From assembly GCA_963682055.1 (NCBI GenBank), contig OY821744.1:8844835-8908834 (forward strand): a DNA stretch of 64,000 nt. The letters are read 5' to 3'. Shown piece after piece: positions 1-13,700 of this stretch. The DNA is from Primula veris (Eukaryota > Streptophyta > Magnoliopsida > Ericales > Primulaceae). How positions within the stretch are numbered: position 1 is the first letter of the stretch; every line of letters starts with the position of its first letter. The position numbers were made by a program, and so were the translations under genes. The notes beneath the pieces were generated by a model that worked only from the letters and a program-made list of their open reading frames with translations, ran no database searches and was not told where the DNA came from.

Positions 1-805
1 CTGTAAATTATTTATATTTTCTATCACCTCACTCTATTTCCATGCCCTTTAGATTTGTTTGTTAAGGATTTTATGCTTACAAAACGTCATATATTCTATC
101 ACATTTTCCACGAGAAATCTTAGCACCATCAGAGGCGGATACGGAATGAAATTCGTCGGGGACGTTGTGTAAAAATTCAAAGTTATTTCTTTTTTAGTAA
201 TCTATAAGAATTGAACTCTTTTAAGTCCCACTTAATATTGTCCTACACTACCACTATGCTAGCAATACTATTTAAGATTAAGAAGTAGTTTTATTGTACA
301 ATATATATCACAAAAATACTGCAAATACATGTATAAAATAAATAAACTTGAAAATCACGCCACCCCCAACCCCTCTCTCGGTCCGCCCCTGAGCACCATA
401 CAATTATGGCAACGGGTTTGTATTTCAATATAACAATTAGTTTGTAGACGTGATCAGTAAAAAGTTCATATCAACTTATCAAGTTTTTTTTTTCCTTCTA
501 GACTTCTAGTTGATAATATTATCGTAAATTGAACAAGGATTTACTGATATCTTATTCTTCACACTGAACATTCCCAAAGAATTTTATGAAAAATGTATTT
601 AAGATTTCTCCTGCTTCATCGGAAAAAAAAAAAAAAAAAAGATGAGAGAGAAAATAGCAAAACATAAAAGTTGCACCAAACAAAAAATAAAATACTGTTG
701 AAAAGAAAGATACTCAAAATGACTAAATATGTGTCGATATAAGAAAACATACAAACACAAAAACATGTGTTATAAAAATATTACCATCTCGTGTAAAAGC
801 TAAAA
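1..805. other. AT-rich intergenic DNA, no gene seen
   Basis: No coding similarity is visible on either strand. The stretch is AT-rich with homopolymer runs, including an A run near 624-640. It lies downstream of the minus-strand F-box gene, so its right edge probably contains that gene's 3' UTR. Confidence 0.6.
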
Positions 806-1936
806 CTAATTAACAGGAAGTAGGGTTTCAATAAATGGCAACTCTGGTAACCATATCAAATTTTTAATGTTTAGAAATTCCTTCAAAGAAATTTCACGAA
901 GGATATGCAGAGTTTTCTTATTCAAATTGTAGGAAATCAACTTGTCCCGAATAGCCAACAGCAGTATGTGATCACATGTAGGGGATTCATTCACAATACC
1001 TAGCAAATAATATTCATGATCATCCATTAATCTTAAATGCGTTACGGGATTGAGATCTACTTGATATTTCACCTTCCAACAACATGTTCCCTTTTTCATC
1101 TCAAGAACCTTGAACCTCAGTGAGCGCCTTCGACACTGAATCAGAATTAGATTGCCACTACATTCCCCGAAATAACGAATATTGTATGACTTAAGTATTT
1201 TAGGTTTTGGAGGCATTTGGGTAGATATCAACTTTTCCTCGTCAATTAAAAATCGAAAGTAGTTGTTACTTTCATTTATCCAATGAATCGCTCCATCCAT
1301 AAATGCCACTTTATAACTAGTACATACTCCATTGCCGTGAACACACTTCCATGATTTGTTCTTCGAACTATATATATAAATTGGTCCCATTTGTCCACTT
1401 TTCATTTGTAAAACTTTGTAGTACGGAGATATTATTGGATCAAAAGCCAACCAAAAATGACTTCCGAACCCATGTTTGTCGTAAGGATTATGCGGAAGCG
1501 ATGCATATTGCCGTGTGATCAAGTTACACACGAATAAATTTATACGCTTAGCTGAAAATAAGTCTAATCCATTGCAAGAGTGCATGAGAAGAGCTTGATT
1601 TGGATGATGAAACTCTTTGGAGAAAGGAAGAGCTAAAAGGTTTACGTCGCCACAATAAGATAGAGTCTTTACACGAGAATCTTCTTGGAAGTGTATGGAG
1701 GATACAACGTCTCGACTTATCGTATATTGATTGAATGCAAATTGTGAGTTTGTGATTACACTACGCCAATCTTTACAAACCGACTTGCATTTGATCAATG
1801 ACTTTGCAGGCACGCGTACTAGGATGTGTGCCAGAAGATCTTCGTTACCTAAAACTGTTTCTACCGATTGCAATGCTATTGAAATTTCTGATATATCATC
1901 TCCATTTCCATTTGTTTTAGCTTTTTTGATTGTCAT
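806..1936 (-). CDS. F-box protein with F-box-associated (FBA) domain
   Basis: This intact single-exon frame encodes 376 residues. The F-box lies at about residues 30-75, with the core LAHILVRVPAKSLIKCKSVC followed by KDWRSVI, which is the usual LP/RVP-KSL-CKSVCK-W pattern. An FBA-type beta-propeller-like region follows at about 100-340, recognisable from NPYDKHGFGSHFWLAFDP and YKVLQMKSGQ. Plant proteins of this build are substrate receptors of SCF (SKP1-CUL1-F-box) ubiquitin ligases: the F-box binds SKP1 and the C-terminal part picks the target. The target cannot be read from sequence. The start was chosen because the Met at 1936 gives a normal leader before the F-box and no upstream in-frame Met was noted. 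Length matches the 350-420 residues common in this very large, fast-evolving family. A 72-residue frame antisense to its 5' end is a shadow. Confidence 0.9.
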   Translation of the reverse strand: MTIKKAKTNGNGDDISEISIALQSVETVLGNEDLLAHILVRVPAKSLIKCKSVCKDWRSVITNSQFAFNQYTISRDVVSSIHFQEDSRVKTLSYCGDVNLLALPFSKEFHHPNQALLMHSCNGLDLFSAKRINLFVCNLITRQYASLPHNPYDKHGFGSHFWLAFDPIISPYYKVLQMKSGQMGPIYIYSSKNKSWKCVHGNGVCTSYKVAFMDGAIHWINESNNYFRFLIDEEKLISTQMPPKPKILKSYNIRYFGECSGNLILIQCRRRSLRFKVLEMKKGTCCWKVKYQVDLNPVTHLRLMDDHEYYLLGIVNESPTCDHILLLAIRDKLISYNLNKKTLHILREISLKEFLNIKNLIWLPELPFIETLLPVN

Positions 1937-2131
1937 ACTGTTTATTTAGTTGAATTGAACAACTACCAACCAACGACTGCCTGCAAGAAAGACAATTTAA
2001 CCCATGAGCCATAGATTAAATTGGATATATAATTGTGTATACATTATGTATGGACTGTGTCTCTATTCCTCATAACATGCTTGTATATATGTCATGCTCT
2101 TAATTCTTAGCTTCACAGGGTCGGAAAAAAA

Positions 2132-2597
2132 CAGTGTTTTAAATAGCGTTATTGCTACCGTAGCGTTTTTTCGAGAGAAACGCTAAAAGCGTTGCTACAT
2201 AGCGCTTTGCGGTGTATTTTTTTTTATTTAAAACATCTGATAAAAATTAACTAAATATATATAAAAAATTGTAACTAATAATCACAAAATGATTATACTT
2301 GAGATACCAGAGTATTTACTTTGTTTGCAAGAGTTTTGGGGTTTGATTCTCTTTAACCTCCAATAATTTCATTAAAATTTTGACAAAATAAAAATAAAAA
2401 TAAATAAATAAATAATTTTTTTTTTTTTTGACTGCACCCGCTATAGCGTAAATAGCGTCTGCTATAACGTAAATAGCGTTCCTATAGCGCGAATTTAGCG
2501 TTTTTCCATCCAAATAGCGTTTTAGCGTTATGTTTTTCTTTCAAAAACCACTATATCGCACAACGTTGCGCAACGTTGCGAGCTTTTTAAAACATTG
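2132..2597. mobile_element. hAT-type non-autonomous element (MITE), 466 bp
   Basis: The ends are inverted: CAGTGTTTTAAATAGC on the left, and CAATGTTTTAAAAAGC when the right end is reverse-complemented. A perfect 8-bp duplication GAAAAAAA flanks it (2124-2131 and 2598-2605), as expected for hAT insertions. The interior is filled with short ATAGCG/GCGCTAT-like motifs and has no transposase frame. The A-rich duplication is low complexity, which slightly weakens the case. Confidence 0.75.
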
Positions 2598-2605
2598 GAA
2601 AAAAA

Positions 2606-3481
2606 CGGTTTATTAGATGCTAAGCAGGTCAACCAAGTACACATGTAAGTAAGAAAAGTTGAACTATGGCTACAAACAATTATAAGCCCAGTATAAACAT
2701 ATATAGACCTAATTTGACACATCTATTTATTAGGTTTTGAAAATATAAAATAGAAAGCAAAGAATCTTTTATCAGATTTTTACTTCGAGCAGTCTCATGC
2801 ATAACTTAACCAAATCTATGACGAACGTTTTTATAATATTTGAAGGCAAGAGAGCTCAAGCAAAGCTAAAGGTCCATTCCGGAAAACACAAATCTTCTTT
2901 TCGCATCCGTGCTTTATAACCCATCATTATATTTACAGTTTACTCTAAATTGTACTAATTCTTAATTTGTATATACACACATACGTTGAAACGGTTCTAC
3001 CAAAGATTTTGCTCGAAATTAAGTGCAGATTGTTCTGACCAAAACTCAACCCCACAATTTTGAAAGGCTAGTTGCGACTTTCAGTGAAGCAAAAAATTCA
3101 ATCATTCCATGAATCTATAACCGATGGAACTCTATATACGAAAAGAAAACTTCTAAGAACTAAAATTTAACAAGTGAACACACTTGAGTAAATTAGCAAA
3201 GCAGGAAAATACTGATAAATAGGAAATAGAGCTGGCTGACTTGAACCAGTTCCACCTTTTATTATAGTCATTTAGGATAAAAAGTGTTCAGCAAAGACGT
3301 ACGTTGTCACGTTGGAAAATAGAAAACAAAAATAAATAAAAAGAAAGTCTGTTATGAATTACTAAGAATCGAGTTACACAAAATAATGCATGTAAGGAAG
3401 TCAGCAATAGACATAAATAGTATGGGGGTTATAAGATACGAAACATAACATATTGTTTTTTAAGTGATTCATCACAATATA
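2606..3481. other. Intergenic DNA, nothing recognised
   Basis: Only short, unconserved frames are present. No repeat or gene was identified. Confidence 0.5.
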
Positions 3482-3843
3482 TTTAGACACAATCAAATTT
3501 TGTCTCCAAATTTTAATTTTTCGGAACAAAAATAATTTTTTTGATACAAAAATAAATTTGTTGTCCTCAAAACTAACTTTTAACCACATAGTTGATTTTT
3601 TTTTTTTTTTTTTCAAATACAATCTCATACGAACATAAGAAGACAATTAAATTTTTTCTTTAAATATTTTTTGAGACGAAATTAAATTGTCTTTTTATGT
3701 CCGTATGAGATTGATTGTCTTTGGAGACAATTTTTTTTTTCAAATTATGTACCTAAAATTTAGATTTGGGAACAAAAAATTAATAAAAGATTGTTTTGCC
3801 CCGAAAAATTACTATTTTGAGACAAAATTTTATTGTCTCTACA
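3482..3843. repeat. Fold-back (long inverted repeat) element
   Basis: The left arm, starting near AGACACAATCAAATTTTGTC, matches the reverse complement of the right arm, AGAGACAATAAAATTTTGTC. The inner parts (about 3619-3657 and 3677-3716, around AATCTCATACG and CGTATGAGATT) also pair. No clear target duplication was found, so the superfamily is open. Confidence 0.55.
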
Positions 3844-3984
3844 AAAATTATGCATAATTCTTAAGTTCAGCGATCGTAATTGTACACACAACTATAATCC
3901 TATCAGAGACTACGAGGAAACAATAGGAGTGTGTAAAATAATCAGTATAGAATAGTTAAGTCTTTGTGAAGTTATCAGAGAATA

Positions 3985-4474
3985 TTCGTCAGGTTTTCGG
4001 TTTTTTCATATTTATTTGTAAAAAAATTTTAATTTTTTTATGTAAATTAAAATATTATTTTATTTCTAAAATGTTTGTTAAAAAACCTGTAAATTTTGAT
4101 ATTTTATATATTTTTTTATGGTTAATTATTTGTTTAACAATTTATGAGGTAGTAACATTAATAAATACCAAAAAAAATATAAAAGGTCAAATTGTATTGA
4201 TTTTTTTGAATAAACAATTTAGAAATAAAATAGTACATTGATTTACAAAAATAAAAATAAAATCGAATGCATATAAAAAAAACCGATAAACTGACGAAAG
4301 CGTAATCCTTCGAAATTGAGAAAATTTGAACCAGGAAGAATAAAAGGAAACAACAATGTACAAAAATAAAAATAAAATCGAATACATATAAAAAAAAACC
4401 GATAAACTGACGAAAACGTAACCCTTGGAAATTGAGAAAATTTGAACAAGGAAGAATAAGAGGAAACAACAACC
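3985..4474. repeat. Fold-back element with an internal 115-bp tandem duplication
   Basis: The segment near 3985-4080 (GTCAGGTTTTCGGTTTTTTC) is complementary to 4244-4300 (AAAACCGATAAACTGACG). The right arm is duplicated in tandem: the copies at 4244 and 4359 are nearly identical with a 115-bp period. A related diverged copy sits at about 31915-32240 upstream of the RPA-interacting protein gene. The overlapping minus-strand frames here are translations of this repeat and are not genes. Confidence 0.55.
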
Positions 4475-5884
4475 CAATATACGTTAAAGGCTAATAAATT
4501 ACCTTGTGCATGCATACACGTAACGTAGATATGAGAGGTTTCCTAGGATTACGTACTCTAACACACCTCCAGCTATTTTGTTACTAATGCTAATATATAT
4601 ATATATTACTATTACGAAATATATATATATATTTGATCGGCTAACTCCTAATTAGCAAAGGCTTAGGTAAATTGGGAAATCTTAAAGGGGCTGTGCTGAT
4701 CTAATTTTAATGATTTATCTTTAGTCATATATTTTGATGATTATCTTGGTCATATATTTTGATGATATAATACTGTCAATACATTACACCTAATTTCATT
4801 CTATATATACTAGTCATTTATTTGAATATAGTTTTTAAAATAATATCAATTCGACCCTTTCAAATCCGAAACTTTTGAATACACATCTCTGATTCCCTCT
4901 TCTTCTTTTTTGTAAAAAGGTGTTCCAAGTCCTTTTTGTTTTTCTAAAAACATGTTCATTATTATTAATAATAATATGTGCTAGAACAAGTTTTACTGTC
5001 TATTGGAACAACCTCTAAAAGACTATAAAGAACACAAAATACATAGGCAAAATAGCCCGTAACTCTATAAAGTCCACCTGAATCATCCCATCCATAGGAA
5101 ATTAAAACAAAACCAAATAAATCGTAAGTAAAAATAAAACCTATCTTAACAATCTATAAATAAGTAGTGAAAAATTATTTGAATGGGCGAGACAACGAGC
5201 AGTAAGCAGAGGTAGCAAAGCGAGAGGTGCAGATAAATAGGAATTAGAAAAAAATTCTTGTATTCAACTCGGCACGGTTTCATAATCAGTGTCGGGGTGC
5301 CAGCACACGAATAAGCCAATCTAAACAAGCCTACCAAGCATAAAAATATAAAAACATAACCCATACCCGAATCCATCCGCACACGCCATGCGATCACCAA
5401 TCAAGCCTAAATACAAATGAATCCCCGATAACAACAACTTACTAGACAAGTTTCGCCACCGCTCAAATATAAATAATGAAACAAGTGGATATCATAAAGA
5501 CGGTCTAAATAGGTTCTTTGTAATAATTTCTCAAAAACCGTCGATTCATAAAAAACTAACCATACTAACAAATTTGCGATCTCATGCAAAGACTAAGTAG
5601 ACGACATAGCTATCGCTGATAAGAGCATACGGCATTAGAGCCCAATTTGATAGGCATTAAATTGAGCCCTATATATAACCCATAAGGGGCCCATTTTTTC
5701 AATTACATGCATTAAAAAATCATTGCTTAATGCTTAATATCACTCATATTTGTTTTATATTTACCGGTTATGAGTAGTGTAGGTCAACTACTAGATTACA
5801 TCAAACAATTTTGTAGTTCGGTAATTATTTCATGGTTCTAATGAACATTACCAGTCATGGTATGAACTTTTGAAATAAGGATTT
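4475..5884. other. Intergenic DNA, nothing recognised
   Basis: AT-rich sequence with short unconserved frames. I see no gene, RNA or clear element. Confidence 0.5.
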
Positions 5885-5885
5885 G

Positions 5886-6290
5886 AGAGCATCTACAATA
5901 GTGTTGTTATATCTATTGTTAACTAAAATAGTTAGCTAACAATACATTTTTTTGTCTTCATTAGTTATGTTAAATCATATGTTATCTTTATAGATGTTAA
6001 AAATGTTGTTAAATATAACAATATTTTTAATGTTGTTAATCGATGATGTGGCAAAATAACGTGAACTCTATTTCAACTATTACTATTTTAATTCCTATTT
6101 TAGTGGCGTTTACAAAATGACTAATTAATGAGATTTCAATTAATAATTAATTTTAATTAAATTTAGATAACTTTGTTAAGTTAATAAATGTGAATGTTAA
6201 ATTTAAGTTACACATATGTCATTTAACATGCAATTAAATAATGATGTGTCAAAGTTAATATTGTTAAAATTAACACAACTATTGTGGATG
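5886..6290. mobile_element. MITE-like element with GAGCATC/CTATTGTGGATG ends
   Basis: The left end GAGCATCTACAATAGTGTTG matches the reverse complement of the right end (ATCCACAATAGTTGTGTTAA) with few changes. The interior is AT-rich and non-coding. It is inserted in a short degenerate repeat (ATGAACTTTTGAAATAAGGAT on the left, a close relative on the right), which hides the target duplication. The ends resemble PIF/Harbinger-type plant MITEs, but the class is an inference. Confidence 0.5.
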
Positions 6291-7761
6291 ATATGAACTT
6301 TTAGAATAAGGATATGAAAATATAAAAATTATGGTATAAATTTTTAAAATAAGGGTATGAACTTTTTGAATAAGGCTATGAAATATACAAATTAGGTAAA
6401 TTAAAATTTTTTGGATATATTTTTGTTTAAAAAGTACTATGTTTTGTTAATTTATATTTAATTAAATTATTCACCTTGCAAACACGTAATTAACGTGGCT
6501 GTAGTCTGTGGATATGAAAGTTTGCAAAGGCTAGGTTAATTTATACTAAAAGGAAAATTTAAGTGCTGATATAATAATGATGAATTATCTTGGTAAATAT
6601 TCTCAATTATCAAGTACATTAGATTTAAATGTCATTCTATATATACTAGTCATAACATTGGATAAAATGTCAGTCATATGTCACGTTGTAATTTAAGATT
6701 TTCCTTTTATGATTCTTTATTTTTCTTATTACTTTGTCTCACATTAAAATCGCACTACAATAGTAAAAGAAAAAATCATTCGTCCCCGCAAATCATACAC
6801 ATAAAAGTATAAAGTGCTAAATAAACATTTTTTTTTAATTGAAACATACGTAAGAAAACCAATAATTGAGTATAGAGAGTCGAGACTACACATCACTCTT
6901 GAAAACAATTATTAAACCCACTCCAATTATTAACTACACATGCTTACAATTATTAATTACAATTATGCAACTTTCTTGTACTATACAATTATTAACTATA
7001 ATTATCAACTCTGGGATTCAACTACTGTTATCAAATTTTGTTGTACTACACATTCCAAATATCAAAACTCTGGGATTTGACTGCTTACAACTTCCCCTTA
7101 TTTTACTAGCAACTACTGGTAAACTGATAATATTTAACGCAAGTTAACTAGAAAACCACTAGCTGACAACAAAAATGACATTTTAAGTTTTAACAGTTTA
7201 CTTACTAAACAACCATTTCAAAGCATTTTGTAAGGTATTTGTGATGGTTTCTCAGATTGTATAATTTATGTTCAAATGAGCAATCGACCTGGAAGAGCAT
7301 TCATCGACGGTGCATGTCCTTGGGTATGTCAATGCCCGTGTCGAATTAATTTATTTGCATAATAGCAATCTAGCTACTAATCACAACAAGGACGGGCCTA
7401 TCTTTTTAGTATAATCCAACATATTACCAACTGAAGTTATCAATGAAACAAAATTGACCAATGTGGTAAATAAATTTATAATTAGCAGCGTTTTCTACTT
7501 GAGAGCCACTCTTCTTTAATTCTATACTAACCCAAATGCAGCAAAGGAGTATCCCATAACATATAAAATATATAATTATGGCCGAGTGGCCTTTTTTCAC
7601 TAAACGAGTATCTTTACAAATAAAAAAAATGTATCTACAAAATGTACAAATATTGCATGCGCAAAATTAATACTAAGGCTTATATTCATCCATTATAGAA
7701 ATAAGAGAGAACAAATACAAAATTGAAAAACCACACAGAAAAAAAGGTATATCTGGTAGAA
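6291..7761. other. Intergenic DNA and probable 3' region of the Rab3GAP gene
   Basis: No coding similarity is visible. The last few hundred bases are expected to include the 3' UTR of the minus-strand gene that ends at 7762. Confidence 0.5.
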
Positions 7762-10700
7762 TTAATCACAAGATGACACAGAAAGTGCTACACTAAGGTC
7801 ATTTGAGGTTCCACATGTATACATTCTATATGTTTCTATTTCTTGGTGATAACCTACGGCATTTGTTGCAGCAAAATAACTTCCTCTAACGCTGTCTCGC
7901 GTAGAAAAAATGATCTCCCTAAGAATTGGTTCATGCCCATTGAGAAGATTTCCCATACTCAACACTTTTCTCCATGACTGGTTAGCTGTGGGTGGGGTGA
8001 ACAGATTCGCCACCACTTCTCTCTCATGTTCCCTCACTTGTTGCTTTTTGTCAAAAACCTGAAACAATATAGTAAAACCAATATTATTTCATGACTGTAA
8101 CTCTTTTCGCACTGCCGTCTTTTCTAATCTAAATAGAGAAAAAAACTAGTTTTACATAACCTGTCATTCCTTTTTCTACGCAAAGCCTTAAAATACACCT
8201 CTATCTTGTAAGCCAAAAAGCATCGGACTGCTTTCCAAAATCGATGTTTTCAAACAATAAAGCGCAGCTAAAGCGTTGTGCACAAGCTTTAGTGATAGTG
8301 TGACTTTTTTATATTCTGGAGCATGAAACAGAACAATATTATTAAGCTTTTCTGAAAATAACGTTTTTTTTCCAATAAGAGTAGAAGGCAGCTGTAAGGC
8401 GATGATTCTTAGCGAGTTTTTCAAAAGAAAGTCCAAAACGTAGAAGCATAAAACTTATAGTAAAAAGTCTAACCCAAACAATCCCCAAAAGGTAACATAA
8501 ATATGTGGTAAATATGCAGAACTTGATTAGCTAGAGCAGAGAAGATGATTGTAGGAAGGGAAACAAAAAGGCATTAACCATAGAAGAGGAAAGAACAACT
8601 TATAATGAAAAGTTTAAAATGCTATATTCGGAGTATAATTTTACCAGATTAACTCTCTCTTTCACTGAACTAATCCCCATATTAGGCTGGTAATAGTTGT
8701 AGTAGTCATTGAAAATTGCTTCTGACAACCTTGGTGATTGAAAGAACTTGCGATGAAGAGAAGCTGCAACCGTAAGCAACTTTTCAACATGTTCGAAAAC
8801 AACACATAGTCGTCGCATGTCATCAAACATCTCACTGTTCTCAGAGAGAAGATTTGCTGCAAGATACGAAGACTATATAAATAGAAAATATAATTTTTTG
8901 CACACCGAGCTTAGTAGTTGATACCTAATATTCATAATTCAGCCACCAATCTACGTATATTGAATAATTATTACACAAACCTATCAAAGTTCTTTAATTA
9001 GAAACCAATCTAAACAAAATTACAAAATTTGGTACACTCACAAGTCACGTCTAACTTATAAGAATTTATAAGAGTCTAAAAGTTTAATTAAAATTTTAGG
9101 GTGCATTTTGAATAAATTAATGTTCAGTACATCGGTGTAATCTAATAAGTAATAAGAACATAACTAGTGCTTTTTAATTGGAGTGGTAGTTTTAGTGTAC
9201 TAAATAATTTCATTTTGTTTAAATTGGTATATAAACTGTGAAGATTTAACGTATGGTCTACTAATTGTTAAAAGTAGATGTTGATGAACAAAAAAGAAGT
9301 TTTTCCTAAATAAATGTCTAAAAATTTACTATAAAGTCAAAGTAAAAGCTAAAAAACGTATACCTTGCAAACTCTTTAGAGAAGAGGCCATAGTGAGATA
9401 AAGTTGATCTATGTTGATGGTCATTTGCTTTAACGTGCCAAAACTAGTCTGGTTCAAAATACCAGCTGTAGCCCGGAAAGCAGTACAGAGCATTTGTTCC
9501 AACAAAAGATGAGGTCTCAAAGTTTCTAAATAATGAAGAACCTACATTAAAATAGATCAACTTAGCAGCTATTCTGAACTTCCACATGCATAAAATTGCT
9601 TATTGTAAAATGTAAAGTCTACAATGTGGCAGAGTGTTTTTTTTACAAAAAAATGTGTATTAGATAATTTTCTTCGGTTTCTTAGATCATTGGTTCTCAT
9701 ACTACTTGGTCTCTTGGTACTGGGGGGCAACAACACAATTCAAATGCTTTACAATAACATTGCTTGGTATACGTTGACTGGACGAAAAGATACGCTAGAT
9801 TTGTGTACACTGATAACAAAGGAGAAATACACTAACAAGCAGAAGCAAACAATACGAGATGGACCCTAAGACCTTCAGAACCAAAATTATGACCACTACC
9901 CAACCACTCTTTCTCCCTTTACTGGAAAAGTACATACTCAAAATAATAGCTTATAAAAGATTTTTACACCAATTCTATGAATTAACAAAATATGCTAACT
10001 TCAGCCTTTAAATTTATTACTCTTAAGTCTTTAATAGTGACACTTTTCGAAATATGGATAAATAAAATTGTTTTTACTTTGTCTTATAAATTATACCCTT
10101 AAGAGTTGAGAGAATATGTTTATAACCCATAGTGCGGATCTAGCTCCAGCAGCCCGACTTAATTGTTTATATACCTGTTAATTAATTAGATTATTTATTT
10201 TGACATAGATTATTTATGAAGGGAAAAAGTCCATAGCAAGGGGCAAAAGTCGGTGTCCACCCTCCAACAACAAAATAATTTTTTACAAAGGATTTTTTTG
10301 CAAAACAGAATTACCTTTTCTCCCTCTCGATTAGGATCCGAAACGGGTTTTTGCTCTGAAGCTGCCAAAACAGGTGCATCATTCCAAATCTTTCGCCACA
10401 AATTCCCATTTTCAGCCATTCTATCTGAAAGTCGTCCTCGAGGAGGCCAATTATCTTCTTCAAAATCATCATTTTCCCAGTCTCTCGGTGAATGCCATCT
10501 TATAAAATCTTCAAAAACAGCATCTGGATTTGCTGCTTTGAAAGCAGACATATCTGATTCGAAAATTCACAAAAAGATTCAAAAAATACATCCATTGACT
10601 TAAAAATCTGGCTTTACTTTTTGCTCATAAACAGAATAGAAATGTGCGAAACCAAAACTAGCCAATGGTAGATAAAGTATTAAATTTATAAATTCCAGTG

Positions 10701-13700
10701 ATGAGATCTGGCAAACTAAAAAGTCAAATTCCAAAAGCTAAGCGAATAAAATATTACTATATGCCCCCCTTGAGATAGGCTGATCTAATAGGGCAAAAGA
10801 TAGAAGTGGCCATGAGAAAAACAGAGAAAAGACGAGAAGGGAGCAAAAGATGATTTGAATACATTAGTTATTACCTGAAGCTAAGATATCTTTCTCCAAT
10901 TGGGCAGTAAAACTCTGCGACAAAATCAAAATTACAGGTTTAGCTGTTAACATCAATGAATTTTTGGAAATAATAGGATCTAATAATCAAGAAACATTAG
11001 GAGACAGTGGTCCTCATCCTATATTTATAAATGAAAGAGAATGAAAAGAGAGGAAAACAATGAGCAAACAGGCTGTATAAAAGGATTCAAGAGAAGATGA
11101 AAAGAACACCATGTAATTTTGCAAAGTGATCAGCGGCATTTATTATTCAAGATTTTGAGAAGAAAAAAAAAACTCTAGAATCAAAAGTTCACCTAATAAA
11201 TTTTACAAAGTCAATCAATAGTTGCAAGATGTGGCGTGACACCAGATAAACATAATCAAGAAGATCGCACGACTAAATATAGATAATAAAGTCAAAGATG
11301 ACGATGAGTAGCAGAAATAGAGATAAGATGTCATCTTTTTGTAGTATTGCAGAGTCTATGTACTTTATATCTACGACATACATGCAAAAAGAATTCTGCT
11401 TACTAAAAATTTGCAAAAGTATCACTAATGTCATAAGAAATGGAAACGGATATCACCTTCCAGGCAACAAATTCGCAAGGTTTGGAGACTGCGTTACCAA
11501 TTTTGAAAAGGAACTATTGTATAGATTTTATTATTTTGGCTCAGGATCAATAATTACTTTTACCTTTTGCTGATACTTGAAGGACCTTCGTCCTACTTCA
11601 TTCGTGATTTAGTTAGGAAACACTTAGTAAAATCCAATTGTTATACAACTTAATAACACACCTTGTTCCTTGGTAACCTCTATATTTTATCTGAAAGTGA
11701 TATTATCAAAGATAAGCGTGAAGCTTGCATTAGACTATTAAAATGGAAAAACCTTGGTAACATTTACTAGATAAACTAAATATATGTTATAAAGTCATCT
11801 ACTGTACCTTAAAGGATACAATCAAATATGACCGAAAGGCCGCACTCATATATAAGATGAACATAGCAGATAGGAGAAGTGGAAGAAAGCTAGCTAATGA
11901 CTGAGACCATTAGAAAAGTAGCCCATTACAATTTTTTTTAGAATGAAGGAATGTGAATAGTTTATACAAAAAAGAGCTAAGCTTACAAATGAATCCCCAA
12001 GAGCTTCAATAGCACGGAGTCGTTCTTCATGCATGTCTTCTGTCATAAGTGGTGCTTCCTAAAAATTATTTTAAATCACTCAACATTCTGTTTATTAATA
12101 CTCTCAAAGCAGCAAGAATAAAAAAAAAACATAAGGTAATGGGTAGAAGTAAAGCAAACCTGGGTGAAAGGAACATGCATTTTCTGGCACGTTTTCAAGA
12201 GCATCATACTTGTAACGCCATTGGATCCTTTTCTATTATCTAGATGCCTTAATTAATCAACAACATACGAAATCATAATTAGTTAACCAAAAGGGCAGTT
12301 TGGGAAAACGAATAACAAAAATTCACACATACATATTATTTATGTTTTCAAAAATCATTTCATCCTAACGACTTTTAGCAAAAGTAAATACAAAAACTTC
12401 TTATTTCCAAATGTCCTGCATCAAATTTTAAAATATTTGCTTTATTAATTTTATTGAAAATAAGCTGATGGCCCATCAATTTCACCATGTGATTGCTCCA
12501 AAATAAACAAGGAGCAACGGCAATAAACACTCTATCCAGACTAACGTATTAGTTCTTCAAGGTTTTTTTTTTTTTTTGCAAGTCTTTAGTTCTTCTATTT
12601 TCCAATGAAATGATATGGTTGTGCAATACATGGATTTATAAGCCTAGAGAAGAACTAAAAGAATATCATCTGGGGAACAATGGCTCATCCTAAAACAATA
12701 TCATTCATCAAACCCTTTTTCACTGGTTAAAGACATCGGCAATATCGTCAATGAAAATCATCAAATAAGAGAAGAAAAGTCGCTTGGTCCAACCAAAAAG
12801 AAACTACGACATACCCACAGGTAATGCGAAAACACGTCAATTTTTTCCACCTTTATTACAATGCTGTACTAAGTAACCACAGTCTTATTCAATTTTTAAG
12901 GTCTTACACAACAAATCTCATGACATAATAACTCATAGCTAGGCACTATACCACTTAATAAGCAGTATAACCGGTGATTAAATATGGAAATAAGTATAAC
13001 ATTAAACATATAATGCATCATGAAATCGAATAAAACCGACAAATAAAATACTACATCTGATAGGAACTGAAAGAACCTCATCAACGTTCTTCAACAAGAA
13101 AAGCCAATATCTTCACCTCGTCAGAGGTCAAACTAACTGATTAATCAATTTATTATGTAACATAGTTATTCTTACTGCATATTTGAAAGTCATTAACTCA
13201 GCCTAGAGAATGTACATATTATACCTAGATATGAAATTAAACAAATTATAAACAGACAAATTATAAACAAATTATACCTAGATATTATGTAACAAATTAT
13301 AAACAAATTAAACAAATTAAACAAAAATTATAAACATTATTTTTTAAGAAGTACCCAGGCATCCAGCAAAGTAATCAGAAAATATAGTGTGCCTTTTATA
13401 TTATAAAGATCAGGAAAAGAAAAATAAATCTCTCACATGCTTAGTTCACCTGTCTCGTGACTCAACATGAGTTTTCCCTTTTTCACTAGCTTCCTGCACA
13501 ATAGATACATATAGCTTCATGACACAACAAGAATAGAGCTATTGCTTCAAAGTATTTTAATTATGTATATTCTGAGGAAGGTTTCATGTAACAACTACCA
13601 TTTGATCAAGAGGTCGATTGCTGTTTTCATTATCAGGATTTTGACTAGTGTGACGCTTCTTCTCAATGCAGATTGCCAGCTGCAGGTAGAGAAAAATCAC

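Noticed and set aside
4158..4515. Three overlapping minus-strand frames encoding Phe-rich, membrane-like peptides
   Set aside because: They translate an AT-rich fold-back repeat that is tandemly duplicated. The apparent transmembrane character comes from T-rich DNA.
10253..10603. 116-codon plus-strand frame
   Set aside because: It is antisense to the most conserved exon of the Rab3GAP gene and is a shadow of it.
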